From assembly GCA_024803745.1 (NCBI GenBank), contig JANJXV010000024.1, positions 16,191,927-16,255,926 of the forward strand: a DNA stretch of 64,000 bases, read 5' to 3'. The notes below the pieces were generated by a model. The model worked only from the letters and a program-made list of their open reading frames with translations. It was not told where the DNA came from and searched no databases. The translations under genes and the position numbers were made by a program. The DNA is from Megascapheus bottae (taxonomy: Eukaryota; Chordata; Mammalia; Rodentia; Geomyidae). Positions 34,295-47,060 of this stretch are shown one piece after another; positions within the stretch are counted from its first letter, which is position 1; each line of letters opens with the position of its first letter.

Positions 34295-35711
34295 CACTAT
34301 CACCCTGCACCAGGATTAGTTCCAAATGGATCAAAGACCTCAAGGTAAAAGCAGATGCGCTGAAAACTTTACAAGAAGGAATAGGAGATACACTAGGTCT
34401 CCTTGGCACAGGTCAAAACGTTCTTAATAAGGACCCAGAAACACAACAAATCAGAGAAAGTCTGGATAAATGGGACTGCATTAAACTGCAGAGCTAGCAA
34501 ATTTAACTAGAAAGCCTACAGAGTGGAGAAGATCTTCACTAACCATACAACAAAGGCCTCATATCTAAAATATATCAACAGCTCAAAAAATTGAATCACT
34601 CCAAAACTAATCTCCAAAGAAGCAACCATCCCATTAAAAGATGGACCAAAGACTTAAAGAGAGTCTTCTCTGAAGAAGAAATAAGAATGGCCTATAGACA
34701 CATGAAGAAATACTCGACATCTCTGGCCATAAAAGAAATGTAAATCAAAACAACTCTGAGATTCTACCTTACTCCAGTTACAATGGCCAGGATCAAGAAA
34801 TCCAATAACAACAGATGCTGGAGGGGATGTGGCCAGGAGGGATCACTACTACACTGTTGGTGGGAGTGCAAACTCATTCAACCACTATGGAAAGCAGTAT
34901 GGCCATTCCTCAAAAGACTAAACATAGAGCTCCCCTGTGACCCAGCAATTCCACTACTTGGCATTTACCCAACCGTCCAGAAACAAGTGCATACTAAATC
35001 CACTAGCACAACGATGTCCATTGCAGCACTATTTACCATACCAAAGATACGGAATCAACCCAGATGCCCCTTACTTGATGAGTGGATCAAGAAGTTGTAG
35101 CATTTATACACAATGGAATTCTGTGCTGCCATCTGAAAGAATGACATTGCCCCATTTGAAAGGAAACAGAAAGACTTAGAAAAAGTCATATTAAGTGAAA
35201 TAAGCCAGACTCAAGGGAACATGGGCTCAATGGTTTCTCTCATTTGTCATAATCAGTAGAAACCTTGGGCTCTCCTAGCAGAGATTTACAATAGAGCAAA
35301 ACTTAAATACATAAGGCCATATAGTATGACGTAGTATGACACTAAATGAAAGGACCTCCAGGATATAGAAACAAAAGCCATATAATGAGTGATTATTGTC
35401 TTTAATGCACTATGTTATCTCTCATCTCTTTTGTTGCCCCTTGGTTATCTCATATTGTTACAGTATTTCACCTTGTTATCTGATATATTGTATATATGCG
35501 TATTTGGTTATTTGAAATCGGATAGGGAAGGAGGAGAAACAAGATGAGGGGTGGGGATTGGAGGAGGGAAATGGGGACCAAGACATGGGAAAGGGTATCA
35601 ATGTTTGTGAAGTAATGCACTTTCCGTCTGGCAAATATAATGTAACCCTTCTATTAATTACAATAAAAAATATATATAGAAAAAAAAGACAAGTTCAAAA
35701 AAAAAATAAAA
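34295..35711 (+). mobile_element. 5'-truncated L1 insertion, degenerate ORF2
   Basis: About 1.4 kb of L1 3' end. It starts in ORF2 at the region read as CTRISSKWIKDLKVKADALK. It then hits a stop at about 34495, continues through [21 protein letters not shown] coding remains, and keeps the C-x3-C-x7-H-x4-C motif at 34816-34869. A stop at 35098-35100 ends the last long frame early. The G-rich 3' UTR tract is at about 35521-35580, followed by an A-rich tail. AGAAAGTAA at 34286-34294 and 35712-35720 is a possible 9-bp target-site duplication. Confidence 0.88.
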
Positions 35712-35720
35712 AGAAAGTAA

Positions 35721-37074
35721 TGCCATCATCAGGGAGCCCTGGTGAGGCATGGAAGGCTGTGGGACCTTACAGAGACCTATGTACAGCAGCCTCGGAGCAC
35801 AGCCAGACAGGAGCGTAACTGAGCCTCACAGTACCGGGCTGGCGGGTCCAGCACCAAGATCAATTCTCAACTTCTGAACTCGCAATACAAATTCCTACAT
35901 ACGTGACCAACACCTTAACAAGCTAGGCTATTTTTTTCCATAGATTAAAGGCATTCAAAAAGGAGGAGAAAGATTAAAAAATCTGTCCTTTTGTTCTGTC
36001 ACTACAAAGTCAAATTTTAAAAAGAAAAAACTTAGTGATCTATGACTGGCATCATCATATGTTGCTTCCCGAGCTTGTAAGACCATCTTTAGGGAGTCCC
36101 TCACCTTCCATCAGTGAAAATGCAGACATCCAGACCTGCTTCCTAAGAGGAGGACAGCCGAATGCGGTGCTCATCAGAGACAGGCCTAGGAGCTCAGGGA
36201 AGTTGTGTGCCAGTGTGCTGATTCTGACAACGTCCACTGATCTAACAGCCCATGGCATGACTGACTCGCAGCTTTGCTGGTAGCAGAGCAAGGTAGAGTA
36301 TCCTGTGTTCTGTAGCAAGTATAGATGGATCTGCAGGAAGAGATTCTGGCATGATCTTGGCGGTGATCCCAGCTGATGTCTAGATTTGTTTATTTCTGCT
36401 CACTTTCCAAATGTTACTCTCCTGAGTCTAGGGTACTCAATGTCCTTTCAGTTATTGCAAGTAACATCATCTAAGCTTTCCATATTATGTATTGCTGTAA
36501 AAAAAAAATGTTGACCTATATCTGTCTCCTTCTTTTAGTCAATTATGTAACATAAGTTTTGATCATTTTTATTACTTAAAGAGAAAGCAGATTTTGCATC
36601 CCTGAAGGCTGGCTACCCGTGTCTGAGAAAATTTAATTATTCAGTCTACACATTTTTTCAGTGATCTATTTCTGGTAATAATACATCTTACAGCTTAGTG
36701 CCTGAAACAGCTGCCATTGTATTAGTCATGTTGAAGTAGCAGATTGACTAGAGCTCAGCTGAAGGTTCTTCTGTAAACTGTCACGAAATCTCCCAGATGG
36801 CAGTGGGGCTGGAATGTCCAGCACAGTTTACTCACATGTCTGGTGACTTTCTGGGGACAGCTGGAAGGCTGGGGTCAGCTCTCACATGTATTTGCATCTG
36901 TTTTTCTCAGTTACATAACCTATCTTCCCATGGTGCCCGAGTACAAATCTATTCCAGAATGATACCTGGATATCTTTCTTCTAAAATGTATAGAGCACAT
37001 CTCACAGAGGGACTACTGTAGCTCCGTCTATAATCTGAGCCACTCGGTATGATCAACCCAAGTCACCTCTCTAG
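35721..37074. other. Intronic stretch, no recognised element
   Basis: No repeat or exon is recognised. The segment at about 35721-35870 is GC-richer than its surroundings. Confidence 0.5.
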
Positions 37075-37125
37075 GGGTACTGGAGGTGTGGCTTGATTGG
37101 TGGAGCCCATGCTTACCAGATCACT
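37075..37125 (+). repeat. Short ID-like SINE fragment
   Basis: TACTGGAGGTGTGGCTTGAT, TGGTGGAGCCCATGCTTACC resembles the A-box half of an ID monomer. It is truncated. Confidence 0.5.
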
Positions 37126-37159
37126 TGTCTGTGCTCATTACAGAGGCTCCTAGCACATC

Positions 37160-37305
37160 CTTCCCCTCCTCCTCCCCCTCCTCCTCCTCCTACTCCTCCT
37201 CCTCCTCCCCTCCTCTTCTTCTTCCTCCCCGTCCTCCTCCTCCCCCCCTCCTCCTCTTCTTCCTCCTCCTCCTCCTCCTCCTGCTCCTCCTCCTTCTTCT
37301 TCTTC
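37160..37305. repeat. (CCT)n / (TTC)n pyrimidine tract
   Basis: About 145 nt of CTC, TCC and TTC units on +. It directly adjoins the tail side of an inverted SINE, in the tail position. The Pro/Ser/Leu-rich frames are artefacts. Confidence 0.95.
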
Positions 37306-37503
37306 TGGCAGTCGTGGGGCTGTTCAGCTCAAGGCCATTGCTCTGTCACTTGAGCCACAACACCACTTTAGGTTTTCTGGCGGTTAATTGGAGATAAGAG
37401 TCTCATACACTTTTCCTGCTTGTTTTGGCTTCAGACTGCGATCATCAGATCCCAGCCTTCAGAGTAGCTAGGATTACAGGTGTGAGCCACCAGTGCCTAG
37501 CTG
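37306..37503 (-). repeat. Dimeric SINE, 7SL-like plus Geo-like
   Basis: Reversed on +: a shortened right half (GCTCAAGGCCATTGCTCTGT, CACTTGAGCCACAACACCAC), a linker GGTTAATTGGAGATAAGAGT, then the 7SL-like half with CAGATCCCAGCCTTCAGAGT and GTGTGAGCCACCAGTGCCTA. Confidence 0.88.
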
Positions 37504-37933
37504 TAATAGCACGTGTTCTGTGAACATGTTTCAGACGTAAGGAAGGCTCATTTACCCAAGGAAGAGGAGAGATGTGGAGAAGACTAGGTCTATGCATTTG
37601 CTGCATTCACAGAGTTTAAGAAAATGAATAAGTAATGTAGACAATAAGGTAGAGAGTTTGTCATATGACTGAGAGGGTAGACATTTCAAAATAGTTATTT
37701 TATGCAGAGTTAGAGATGCTTCTGAAGCCTTATTCCTAGTGGGTTAAAATAATTAGGGAACATGTTGAAGAAGCCATTTTTGAGCTGTATGGGGAAAGAA
37801 GTATATTTAAAAGGAAGGAGGACATTATAAGCATAGAAAAGGTTACTTCTCTCAAAAACCAACTGCTTTAAGAGAGGAAGTTATAAAGTATAATTTGGGG
37901 ATGTTCCTCATGATAAGAAATGCCTTCAGAAAA
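37504..37933. other. Intronic stretch, no recognised element
   Basis: I see nothing recognisable here. Confidence 0.5.
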
Positions 37934-38180
37934 TCAGGCATGCAGTAGCACACGCCTGTAATGCCAGCTACTCACGAGGCAAAAGTAGGAGAATCTCAGT
38001 CCAAGAATAGCCCAAGCAAAAGTGTGAGTCCTTATCTGAAAAAGAAACTGAAAGGGGCAAAAAAAAATGGGGGATTGGAATGGGCAGTCGGTAGGGCTCA
38101 TATTATTGAGTACTTGCCTCGCAAGCAGGAGCCTCTAAGTTCAAGCCACCATCTCACAGTACCCACTCCCCAGCCCATTT
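37934..38180 (+). repeat. B1-dID-like composite SINE (7SL-like unit plus ID-like unit)
   Basis: The 5' unit has GCATGCAGTAGCACACGCCT, GTAATGCCAGCTACTCACGA and GAGAATCTCAGTCCAAGAA. After an internal A run at about 38058-38068, the 3' unit has GGTAGGGCTCATATTATTGA, GTACTTGCCTCGCAAGCAGG and CTAAGTTCAAGCCACCA. The right half is ID-like and differs from the Geo-like half of the other dimers. Confidence 0.75.
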
Positions 38181-39978
38181 CTAGTCTACACTCTACTATA
38201 TGATTTTAAATTTAGTTGGTTTCTAGGGGCGGGGTAGGGGTATTAACCCTGAATGTGACAAGTGGGTGTTTTAGTGTTTAAGGAGCTCATGCAAAAATAA
38301 AATTTTCACTGTAATTGCTACCAAAGAAAAGGCCTTTTTAAAATGTATATTCATTTGTTGTCCTGTCACTTTGATTAACAATGCATGCTGAAATTACCAG
38401 AAATAATAGTTGCCTGAGTTTATATTCCTCCTGTGATGCTGGTGAAGGTTTCCATGAATGTGAATTAATTTAGCTGCATTCTCATAAGCTAAGGAAGGAA
38501 AAGGGACTAACCCCCCTTTTCTCTCTCTCTCTTATGATCTCTATGTAGAAAAAAGACTGAAAGATTCCCTTGATAGTCTCTGTCCATTTCTGAACCAGTT
38601 GTTGTGGTACAAAAAGGAGAAAAGCAAGAAAAATGGAGCTGACTCCACAGTGTTCATGGACAGTAGGAGAGGACAGAAGGCCAAGAGTAGAGTTTGGTGG
38701 GAAGACTGACATCTTACTATCCAGAACCTACCAATCCTCACCAGCCAGGACCTTTAGAAGGTGCAATCAAGCCACTTCCTTTTATAGCCAGGAAATGGCT
38801 GTAAGTGATGACACACTGGCCAGTTGAATGATCCTGCTAGAACTAGAACCCAGATTTCCTAACTGCTCATCTGAGATTTCTCATAAGTACCTCCATGCTT
38901 TCTGCCGATTGGCTAGAAGCTCTACCTAATTTACATTCTTCTCTAGGGATCCCTAGCCAGGTGACAGGCAAGTGGAGAAAAGGGGATTGCAGCAACCCTG
39001 TAGTGATTCTAATCCGCTCCGGAGAGTGTCATATTCTAATAGCTGCCTTCTCTAATACTGGAGTAGTGTGCTGATGACAGTTCCTTACAAACAAAAATCC
39101 CTGTGTGTCAATAATTATGACCAATAGTCACTATCTATACTTACCCGTGTCCTTGTTGCGAAGCAAATGCAGACACATCATTCGTTTTCGTAGCTCTTGT
39201 TCTTTAGTAGCTCTTGTTCTCCCTCAGCTATAAATATCTGAAAAAAATTCAAGTAGAAACTATAACACAATTAATTACTATCTAAATTCCTCTAAACTCT
39301 AAGTCACAACAAAATGTCAGAACGAGGATTCTGTGAGAAAGAGAGATCATAATAGACTTTCCCCACTAGTAAGTAGTAATGTTTCTGATCATAATGTAGA
39401 AATGTCTCCTTAAAATGTCAGGTAGGAGGAAATTCACTGACCAATATAGAGGACAGCAGTGTAGTGTTGAGGCCACTTATACATAGTCAGCAAATTCTTA
39501 CATTCCTCTGTTCTCCACTCTGACTGCTATGAATCTGTTTTCAGTACATTCGCAAATCTCACATAACAGGTAAGAAGATCACTGGGCTCCTTTGGCCATC
39601 TATGTAGAAAGGTGACAGCCCTTATTATCTAAAATGTGTTATTTGATGTCTCCCTCTCTAGTCATAACCCAAGCCTCTTCTTACTGTGGGGCCCGGGGGT
39701 CCTTTGGAAGTAGCCTGTTGTCGACACTCTTGTCTTTGGAATTAGCTACCACTGGAAAACTCTTACCCTTGATGTGATTAATAAACACAACTATGCATAA
39801 CCATCACCATTTAACAAACCACTTCAGTGTGTGAAGCATTTCCTAAAGCATTGCTGTAGTTGTTAACAGGCAGTTATGTTAGCTATCTATGGGAGATGGT
39901 TGAGAGCTACTTAATCACTGAGTTCTTGCTTATCTATAGTAGACCTAGTAATGTGAGGAGCGCCATTGCAGAGAATTC
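38181..39978. other. Intronic stretch, no recognised element
   Basis: About 1.8 kb without a recognised repeat or exon. Confidence 0.5.
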
Positions 39979-40004
39979 AGAGAGAGAGAGAGAGAGAGAG
40001 AGAG
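39979..40004. repeat. (GA)n microsatellite
   Basis: A short GA run of about 13 units. Confidence 0.95.
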
Positions 40005-40029
40005 TCAAGAAACCTCGTTATTTCCATAG

Positions 40030-40500
40030 TGAATCTCCAAGAGAAACCAAAGCATATGTGCACATAGAAAGATATACAAACATGTATAGAAGCATTCATA
40101 GCACTCAAAAGATAGAAACAAGCCATATATGTTGGTGTAGAATGGATTTTTATAAAATATGGTATATCCATACAATGGAGTATCATTTGGACATAATAGG
40201 ATTGAAGTCCTAGTCTGTGCTATATAGATGCAGAAGAATTGTATAAACATCATGCACACATCGTCCAGAATAGAGAAACTACTTTCTATACAAGCAGAAA
40301 GTAGATTAGTGTTTGCATAAGGATGGAAAGGGGATACAGGGCCTAGAAGCTAAAGTATGTAAGGCTTCTTGCCAAGGGAATGGAAATGATGTAAGATTGA
40401 CTAAGGCAATGATCGCACAGATCTATAAATATACTGAAAACCATTCACCTGTACACTTCAAGTGATAAGTTCTATGTTATATGTTATATCTCAGTAACGT
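40030..40500 (+). repeat. Old L1 3' remnant
   Basis: Diverged L1 3' end on +: AAGCATTCATAGCACTCAAA, AAATATGGTATATCCATACA, ATGGAGTATCATTTGGACAT, TTAGTGTTTGCATAAGGATG and CACCTGTACACTTCAAGTGA, in order. No coding frame is left. Confidence 0.85.
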
Positions 40501-40502
40501 CT

Positions 40503-40684
40503 TTTTTCTTTGCCAGTCCTGGGCTTTTAGACTTAAAGCCTGAGCATGGTCCTTGGGTTTTTTCTCAAGGCTAGAGCTTTACCACTTGAGCCACAGCACC
40601 ATTTCTGGCTTTTTTCTATATATGTGATACTGAGGAATTGAACCCGGGACTTTGGGCATGCCGCTAGGCCAAACTCCCAGCCCA
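40503..40684 (-). repeat. IDL-Geo type dimeric SINE
   Basis: Reversed on +: TTTGCCAGTCCTGGGCTTTT, CTCAAGGCTAGAGCTTTACC, ACTTGAGCCACAGCACCATT, GGAATTGAACCCGGGACTTT and CTAGGCCAAACTCCCAGCCC. The ID half lacks some sequence around the A box. Confidence 0.9.
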
Positions 40685-42843
40685 CTAAAGCCTTTTTTAT
40701 TTAAAACAAAAACACTACTACTAAGAACAAAGGTTGAAAGTTAAAAAAAAAAAAACCAATATCTTCTATTTCCCTGCCCACCAAAAAGTGAAATGGTGAT
40801 GGTTGAGGAAAGACAGAATCATCTTGAAGTAAGGAAATACACTCAGTGTCCTGTTGATACTAGTATTATCATTAACATTACACGTTGATTGTGGAGCTGC
40901 TAAGAGTAAGGAACTTCCAGCTAGAAGAAGGGTGTGTGTGACTTGAGGGGGAGATAGACAATACCAGTTCAGAGGGACCCAGTTCTGCCCATCTAGAAGA
41001 CAATTTTATACTAGAAAAGTGCTTATTTCCCTGAAAAAAGCAGTGAAGAAATGGCAATGCCAAAGTTACCATGACTTTGCCTCATGAAGATATGGAAACT
41101 TGTGTGCCAATGGATGGAACAATACTTTCCAGACTGCCTCCGTTCAAAGCAGTTCAGGAAGTACAAGAGAATGGTTTTAGAGTTTTCAGTGAAGATTTTT
41201 ATTTTGTATAGTTTCTTCATTTCCTCAGTGGTGGTTATCTTAATGAGTTTTTAAAATTATGGCTTAAGGTACTATGTGTCTGATCTCCATAGTAACCCAG
41301 CTATCTGGAGGTATAAATGATGTCATACTATTGCCACCTGATGACAACAAGAAGTAGAGCCCCTGCAGACATAGAGGTCTTTCTACATGCAAATTAACTC
41401 CCTCACAGCTGAAATTGTGATCAGTAATACAGAGATGATGACAACAGCTTTTCATAAGCTCTTTTGACCTTGGCATGAGAGAGAGGTCCCTTGATGGAGC
41501 ATCTTTAAGCATACCGAAGTCTTTGTTCATGACCACATTACCTAGAAAGCAATATCCTCTGTGTTGAGAGTGATTTCCATTGTACTCCATTATGTTACAC
41601 GAGGTGTGTTGTCTCGTGTCTGTCAGCACTTTCTCCTGCAGTTGGAGCTGCTGTCACTGGCCAGTGTCTGCTTCTCTGGTGTCTGTGGCAGCTGACAGCT
41701 TGATCTCACTCTTTCCTGCTGTCATCACCATCACCTACAAGCTGTTGCCCCTGCCACCATCTTCCTGCTGTTAATGGGACTGACTGGCATCTCTCCATGC
41801 CACATCAAGGTGCAGATGCTGTCACCCTGCCAGGCTTGCAGCCATCTAACACCCCTTCACTGCCACTGCTCATTATCATACAGCATTGATACCATCTGGG
41901 ATCAGCCCAGTCTAGGCTGGGTGGCCTTGTGGTGAATAGATTGTAGTTGCTGCCTTGCTCCTCAGCAGGTGGTATCTCAATGAGATTGGAACAGGGGTGG
42001 GAGAGCGGGGGAGGGAGGGCTGGTGAAGAGTCCTCTACCTTTAGGAGTTAGCATAGCAGACCCCATCGGGGTTCTTCTTTGTTGATTCTGGGGATGAAAG
42101 CAATTAAGAAACTGTTCTAACTGGCACAAAGGGACAGCTTCAACAGCCCCCTTCTCTGAGTCCTTCTGTAGGTACCACAGGTAAACAGAGCTCTCTCCCT
42201 CTGACAGTGGAGATATGACCACCCTCTCTCAAATGTGATTGCTAGTATACTGCATCTTCTTTAATATACTTAATGCCTATGAGTCTTAAGTAATATAATA
42301 TGGTAGAATCCCTTACCATACTTTCACAGTGAAACACAAAATAATGAAGCCACAGCTAAGAAGAAATAGAAAGTGGTTTATCAATGACCAGAAGATATTC
42401 ACAGATTCCTGGAAGACAAAGAATATGGGGCACTATTAGTGGATAAGCAGTCTTGTAAATGTTAGTTTAGAAAACGCAAGATAACCTTTTGTTATTCTAA
42501 AGGTGCTTGAGTCATTTGTGAGTGTCTTGGATAAGTTCCTATATAACCATCAACAGTTCATTCCAAGTGAAACTGAGCATAGAAAGATTCATGAAAATAG
42601 ACTGCACTACACTCTCTGACTGGTAGTATCTGCCACACAGCTTATTAAAACTCCTAGCTATTTTCACTGAGTTGATAGGGTGTCTCTTTGTTTTTCTAGC
42701 TGACAGTGACTTGGTTCTGCCAATGACTTGGTAGCCTCAACTTGTATGGCATGTTGCACCCCAGTAAAACTTCATGGAAATAGAAAGGGGGGGAGATTGG
42801 TTCATGAAAATAGAAAGCACAGTCGAGATCTCCCCTCACAAAT

Positions 42844-42844
<1 letters not shown>
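40685..42844. other. Intronic stretch with a CTG/CCA-rich segment
   Basis: No repeat family is recognised. The part at about 41600-41900 is rich in irregular GCTG, CTGTC and CACC units and is GC-richer than its surroundings, but has no clear period. Confidence 0.45.

Positions 42845-42897
<53 letters not shown>
42845..42897. repeat. (GT)n microsatellite
   Basis: An uninterrupted GT run of about 26 units. Confidence 0.97.
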
Positions 42898-42898
<1 letters not shown>

Positions 42899-43591
42899 CT
42901 TGGAAAAGTCAACAGAAAAGGAAAAGCAGGAGAAATTATGTAACAATTATAAAAATAATTTATAAAGGAAAGGCATGTTTTCAGGTTCAGAGTCATTGTT
43001 GCCCAGTGCAGTGGGGAAAACCTGGTCACACCCAAACGCAGCCTTATCAAGATGTCTCAAAATGCAAATAATAATGAAATTACTAAAACACAAAAATCCA
43101 GAGAAGGGCACTGACCACTCATCTGGCTATGACCTGTAAGTCAGTAGTGCTAACCTGGGCAGGTAATGACGTGCTTTCCTCACAGCTCTGAAGACCAGTG
43201 AGCTCAAGCTTGAGTTGTATGCCTACAGGTATAGCAGCCAATACTGAGGGCAAGGAAGATCTTTCCAGATGTATAAGGATTTAGAAGTTTGCCACTCATA
43301 TTCTTCCTCCTAAGAAACTAATTGAAGATACATTCAAGCAAAGCAAGGGAAAAAAATTAGTGCTTTAAAAAAACACTCAAATTCAGTCATGAAATGACTT
43401 AGAGAAGAATCTGTCCAAGTTAGAGTAACAGCCTTTGCAAAAGGGGCTCTGGGAAGAGAGAGAACTAAAGATGATACTTTGAAAGGCTGAGGAAAAAAAA
43501 ATCAAAGTATAACAAAAACAAGTAACACGGGAAAGGCCAACTAGAAATGTTTGCGGGGGAGGAGGGGAACATCTACACATAAAATTCATAC
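42898..43591. other. Intronic stretch, no recognised element
   Basis: I see nothing recognisable here. Confidence 0.5.
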
Positions 43592-43663
43592 AGACCTGTT
43601 GCTAGTGGCTCACAAGTGTAATTCTAGCTACTCAGGAGACTGAGATCTTAGGATCCCAGCCCA
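43592..43663 (+). repeat. 7SL-like SINE left half, truncated at 3' end
   Basis: It has GCTAGTGGCTCACAAGTGTA and ATTCTAGCTACTCAGGAGAC followed by TGAGATCTTAGGATCCCAGC, then ends abruptly with no right half or tail. Confidence 0.8.
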
Positions 43664-43714
43664 TGACAGACTCATTATGTTATCAAATTCCGTGTGGTGC
43701 ACCTTGATAAGGTA

Positions 43715-43930
43715 CATCAGGAACAGTGCAGAGCTTTGAATGCCAGTTCTACTACTTAAAATGAGCAGTATAACAGTGTCCCCACCATCATAGCTTCTTA
43801 GCCCTTTAATACTTTTTACCTTCTCCATTGAATACAGGTGATTTATTTACTTTTCAAGGAGTTATAAGGATTAAATAGATATAAAGTAGTACAAACACAA
43901 GGAAGAGGTCAGCAATTATTCACTCCTTCG
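43715..43930 (+). repeat. MIR SINE remnant (probable)
   Basis: It includes TTGAATGCCAGTTCTACTAC, TTCTTAGCCCTTTAATACTT, AGTTATAAGGATTAAATAGA and AAGGAAGAGGTCAGCAATTA, matching the second half of MIR in order. Divergence is high. Confidence 0.6.
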
Positions 43931-46659
43931 TCTTCCTTTTATAACATGTGAGAGGGCGTCTAGCTCTTGGCTTCCTGGTTTTTATCTATCTGATAGTTGG
44001 CTGGTATTGCTAAGTGAGTCAAATTAGGGGGCTAGGCAAAGGAATTTAATTCTCATTGAAACGTGAATATAGCAATGCGAGGGGAGATGAAAAACAGTGA
44101 GGATAAAGACCAAAGGGAGAAGATATCAGTGGTTTCTACTGTGTTTTTCTCCATCAAAGATGACAAACTGCTCCCCCATAACCCTGGGCAGGGTCCTGCA
44201 GAGCACCATTTGAGAGGGTTCAGTAAAATAGCTTCCTCCCAGAAGGAGAAAGAGTGACTTTATTTCTTCACAGGAACACTTTGAATTATAAAAAGAAATC
44301 GAATGATCAAAAAGCTTGAGATGAGGGATAAAATATGTTATAGAATCATAATTCAATAATCATTGATTCACTAGCATTTTTCCCTAGTGGAGAGGCGCAA
44401 AGAAGTTCAAATGCATCATCTCAATTAGTTACAACACACAGGGGTAGAGACCAGGCCCAGTGTTAGCCTTTCCATTCTTCTCATCTCACCAAGTTGTGAG
44501 ACAGAAACAGCATTCCCGTAACACTGGCATCCGGGCTTTGCCTGTTGGCCACCAATGTTCTCAACACCATTTACAAGTGGCTTGTCCCCATCACCGGATA
44601 AAGAGGTCCTGAGATTCATCTTTGCTGTTTCTATTCCAGTGGCCCTGAGAGCAGTTGCTGCATGTTCAGTATATCGAACCCAGTGCTACAACAAAGTGAA
44701 CCAAGGACTTCCTATAGCACTACACAAACTTCTTATTTTCCAGTGATGACCCAGGAGTTGTGAGAAAACACAGGTTGTCACTTGCGAAGTAGTCATTCAG
44801 AGCTCCTGACTACTGGCCAGTCCAGATTTTCCCTGATTCAGAAGATAAGGTTGAATAGATTGTTGATTAACAAGGAGCAAAAAAAGCTTGCTTTCTCCTG
44901 TCTATCTTTGCACAGTCAAGGTGAGCACGTGATCCAGGGCCCATTTGGGTCTCCTTTGCACCCAGTGGGACAGATATGCCATGTCCTGAGGCAAGACGGA
45001 GAGACACCAACCACAGTGGCTGTGGAAGGGTCACGTGTCCAGCAGGTGCAAGCTGTGTGGGTGCTCTGGACGACATGGCATCCACTGTTAGTGGGCCAGC
45101 ACTGTTGAACTGCCACATGGCACTTAGGGCTTTAACATGCAGCCCAAGAGCCAACAGTCTGAGATTTTTCCTACAGAGGTCTAGTGAACATGTAAAAACA
45201 TCTCGGACATATTAGGTATTGCTGGATACAAATATTTCCCCCAAGTGCAATGCTGGCAACTCCAGGTTGGATATTTGCATCCTCTGGGTGCAATACCCTC
45301 CAGTGCCTGCTGCAGATGGAGGTTCAAATGGGTTGGCCTCCCTAGTCTGCTTTATGTATCTCCTAGATAATCTTAGAGTGCTGAGTGAAATTATGAGGCT
45401 GAATCTTAGAGAAATCACTTGTAATACATTAAGCATAACTCATTAAGTGTATTTTCTATGATTGCCTTCTGATTCTACAACCAGTTTCTAATCTCTGCCT
45501 TTCACTCCTTTTCATTCTGTGCTCCTACTTCTCCTGCTACTTCCAACCTCATGGTCCTCTTCTGTGATCCCTGGTCTGTTTGCCATTGGCTTCCCAGACA
45601 ACAGAGCTGCCCTAGAGCTGCTTCTGTGACCCTCTCAGGACCTCTGAGTCATTCATTGGAAACAAGATGTTCCTAGGGCTTGACTTGGTCTAAACAATTG
45701 TCCTGAGAAAGTGTCCTGATACGTCCACTGACCAAGAAAAACATCCCGTGTGCGTGTATACAGATACACACGTGACTAATAAATCCTATAACTTCTGTCC
45801 TAATTCTGGAGACATTGAGGTTTTTCTCTTCATTTTCCTTGCTGTAACATGGCACACTCTGCTTTACAACTCTGTTCTATGGCTTCCTTCTGGTTTGGAT
45901 AGAAATCCTATTTATTCTGTAATCCTAATTAATGATGAGTAGAAGTGAGTGTGACATGAGGCCTTAGTGACATTGGAAAGGTGAACTCAAAGTATATCTG
46001 TACTCACATAGGAACAATAGCTGGAAAAGATGAGGCTATAGATGCGTGTAATCACATGTATATATGTCCAGTGTTTAGTATATAAACTGTAATCCTAACT
46101 TAGAATGCATAATGGAGCTTCAGAGATCTGTAAACCCATGGAGACTATCAAGAGTCTATGTTTCTATACATTTGAATTCTGACAAGACAGTCTATGATTA
46201 TGCTACATTTTCGAGAGGAGCTATGAGATTTTTAAATCCTTTCACATTGCTTCTAAGCAACAACATATCAGTAGAACTCCAGAATGGTTGATGCAATAGT
46301 ATCAGCTTACATAGAGTAACAAATCAGATGAATATTTGATGTGTGAGCCTCTAATACAAATAACCATGCATCTCCATTCTCTCCCAAAAACTGATGGTAA
46401 GCTCCATTCAAATCTGCATATGTCACCTCTCCTTGTGATTATGGCACCAGATGTTTTGGATGGTTCTGTTCCAGTTGATCCTAAATAAGAGGATTTTACC
46501 ATTATAAGTTCTGTTCCCAAAGGATAACATAAACTCCTGCAGTCAGCAGATAGATGTCATCTTTGCTTGCTATATATTGAATTGCTGACTCTTTCTTCTT
46601 TAGAACCTATACTCATTTCTTTGCTTCCTTAATTTATGTATGAAACCAAGAGAAAAATC
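43931..46659. other. Repeat-poor intronic stretch
   Basis: About 2.7 kb with no recognised SINE, L1 or simple repeat, and no exon I can support. It starts a larger interval, to about 50.4 kb, that is nearly free of young repeats. Confidence 0.5.
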
Positions 46660-47060
46660 ACTTCACATTTTTAATAAAACAGCTTAGGGTTTAGATAATT
46701 TTTTACTGTAAGCAGTAAAAATGCAAATGTATGTGGCTTATTTGCAAATGCAGACATTACTAACCGATATTTAAACAGACCAGATTAGTAATTTTACTGA
46801 TCTACTTAAGAGATTTTTTACCCAATAATTTGCACACTCAAAATCAATTTGAATATAACATGTAAATTGAATTTAGTTTTTTGATATAAAATTGTAGTTA
46901 TCAGCTTGAACCCTTAAATTTACTATTTAATATATGCTTTCCAGCTTGCTTGGTTAGAATTTCATTGCTCCTTATCTATATAAATTTAATTAGGCTTGAT
47001 ATCAGTATATTATAGAACTAATTAAAGATTTAGATAAGTGCTGAGGGGGCTTATTGAAAA
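46660..47060. promoter_or_regulatory. Candidate enhancer-like AT-rich block with POU and homeodomain motifs
   Basis: The block has a perfect octamer ATGCAAAT at 46721-46728, a palindromic ATTTGCAAAT at 46740-46749, and several TAATTA/TTAATTAG homeodomain-type cores at about 46985-47030. It has no recognisable transposon and lies in the middle of the repeat-poor interval. This composition is typical of conserved non-coding elements, but in AT-rich DNA such motifs also arise by chance, and no conservation data are available here. Confidence 0.3.

Noticed and set aside
41600..42000. CTG/CACC-rich segment resembling a minisatellite
   Set aside because: Short words recur, but no constant repeat period could be found by eye.
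44555..45215. Several 60-110-codon frames near an AG-preceded segment that looked exon-like
   Set aside because: The frames do not join to EXOC4, the opposite strand is equally open, and I recognise no protein. An unknown old element is as likely as an exon.
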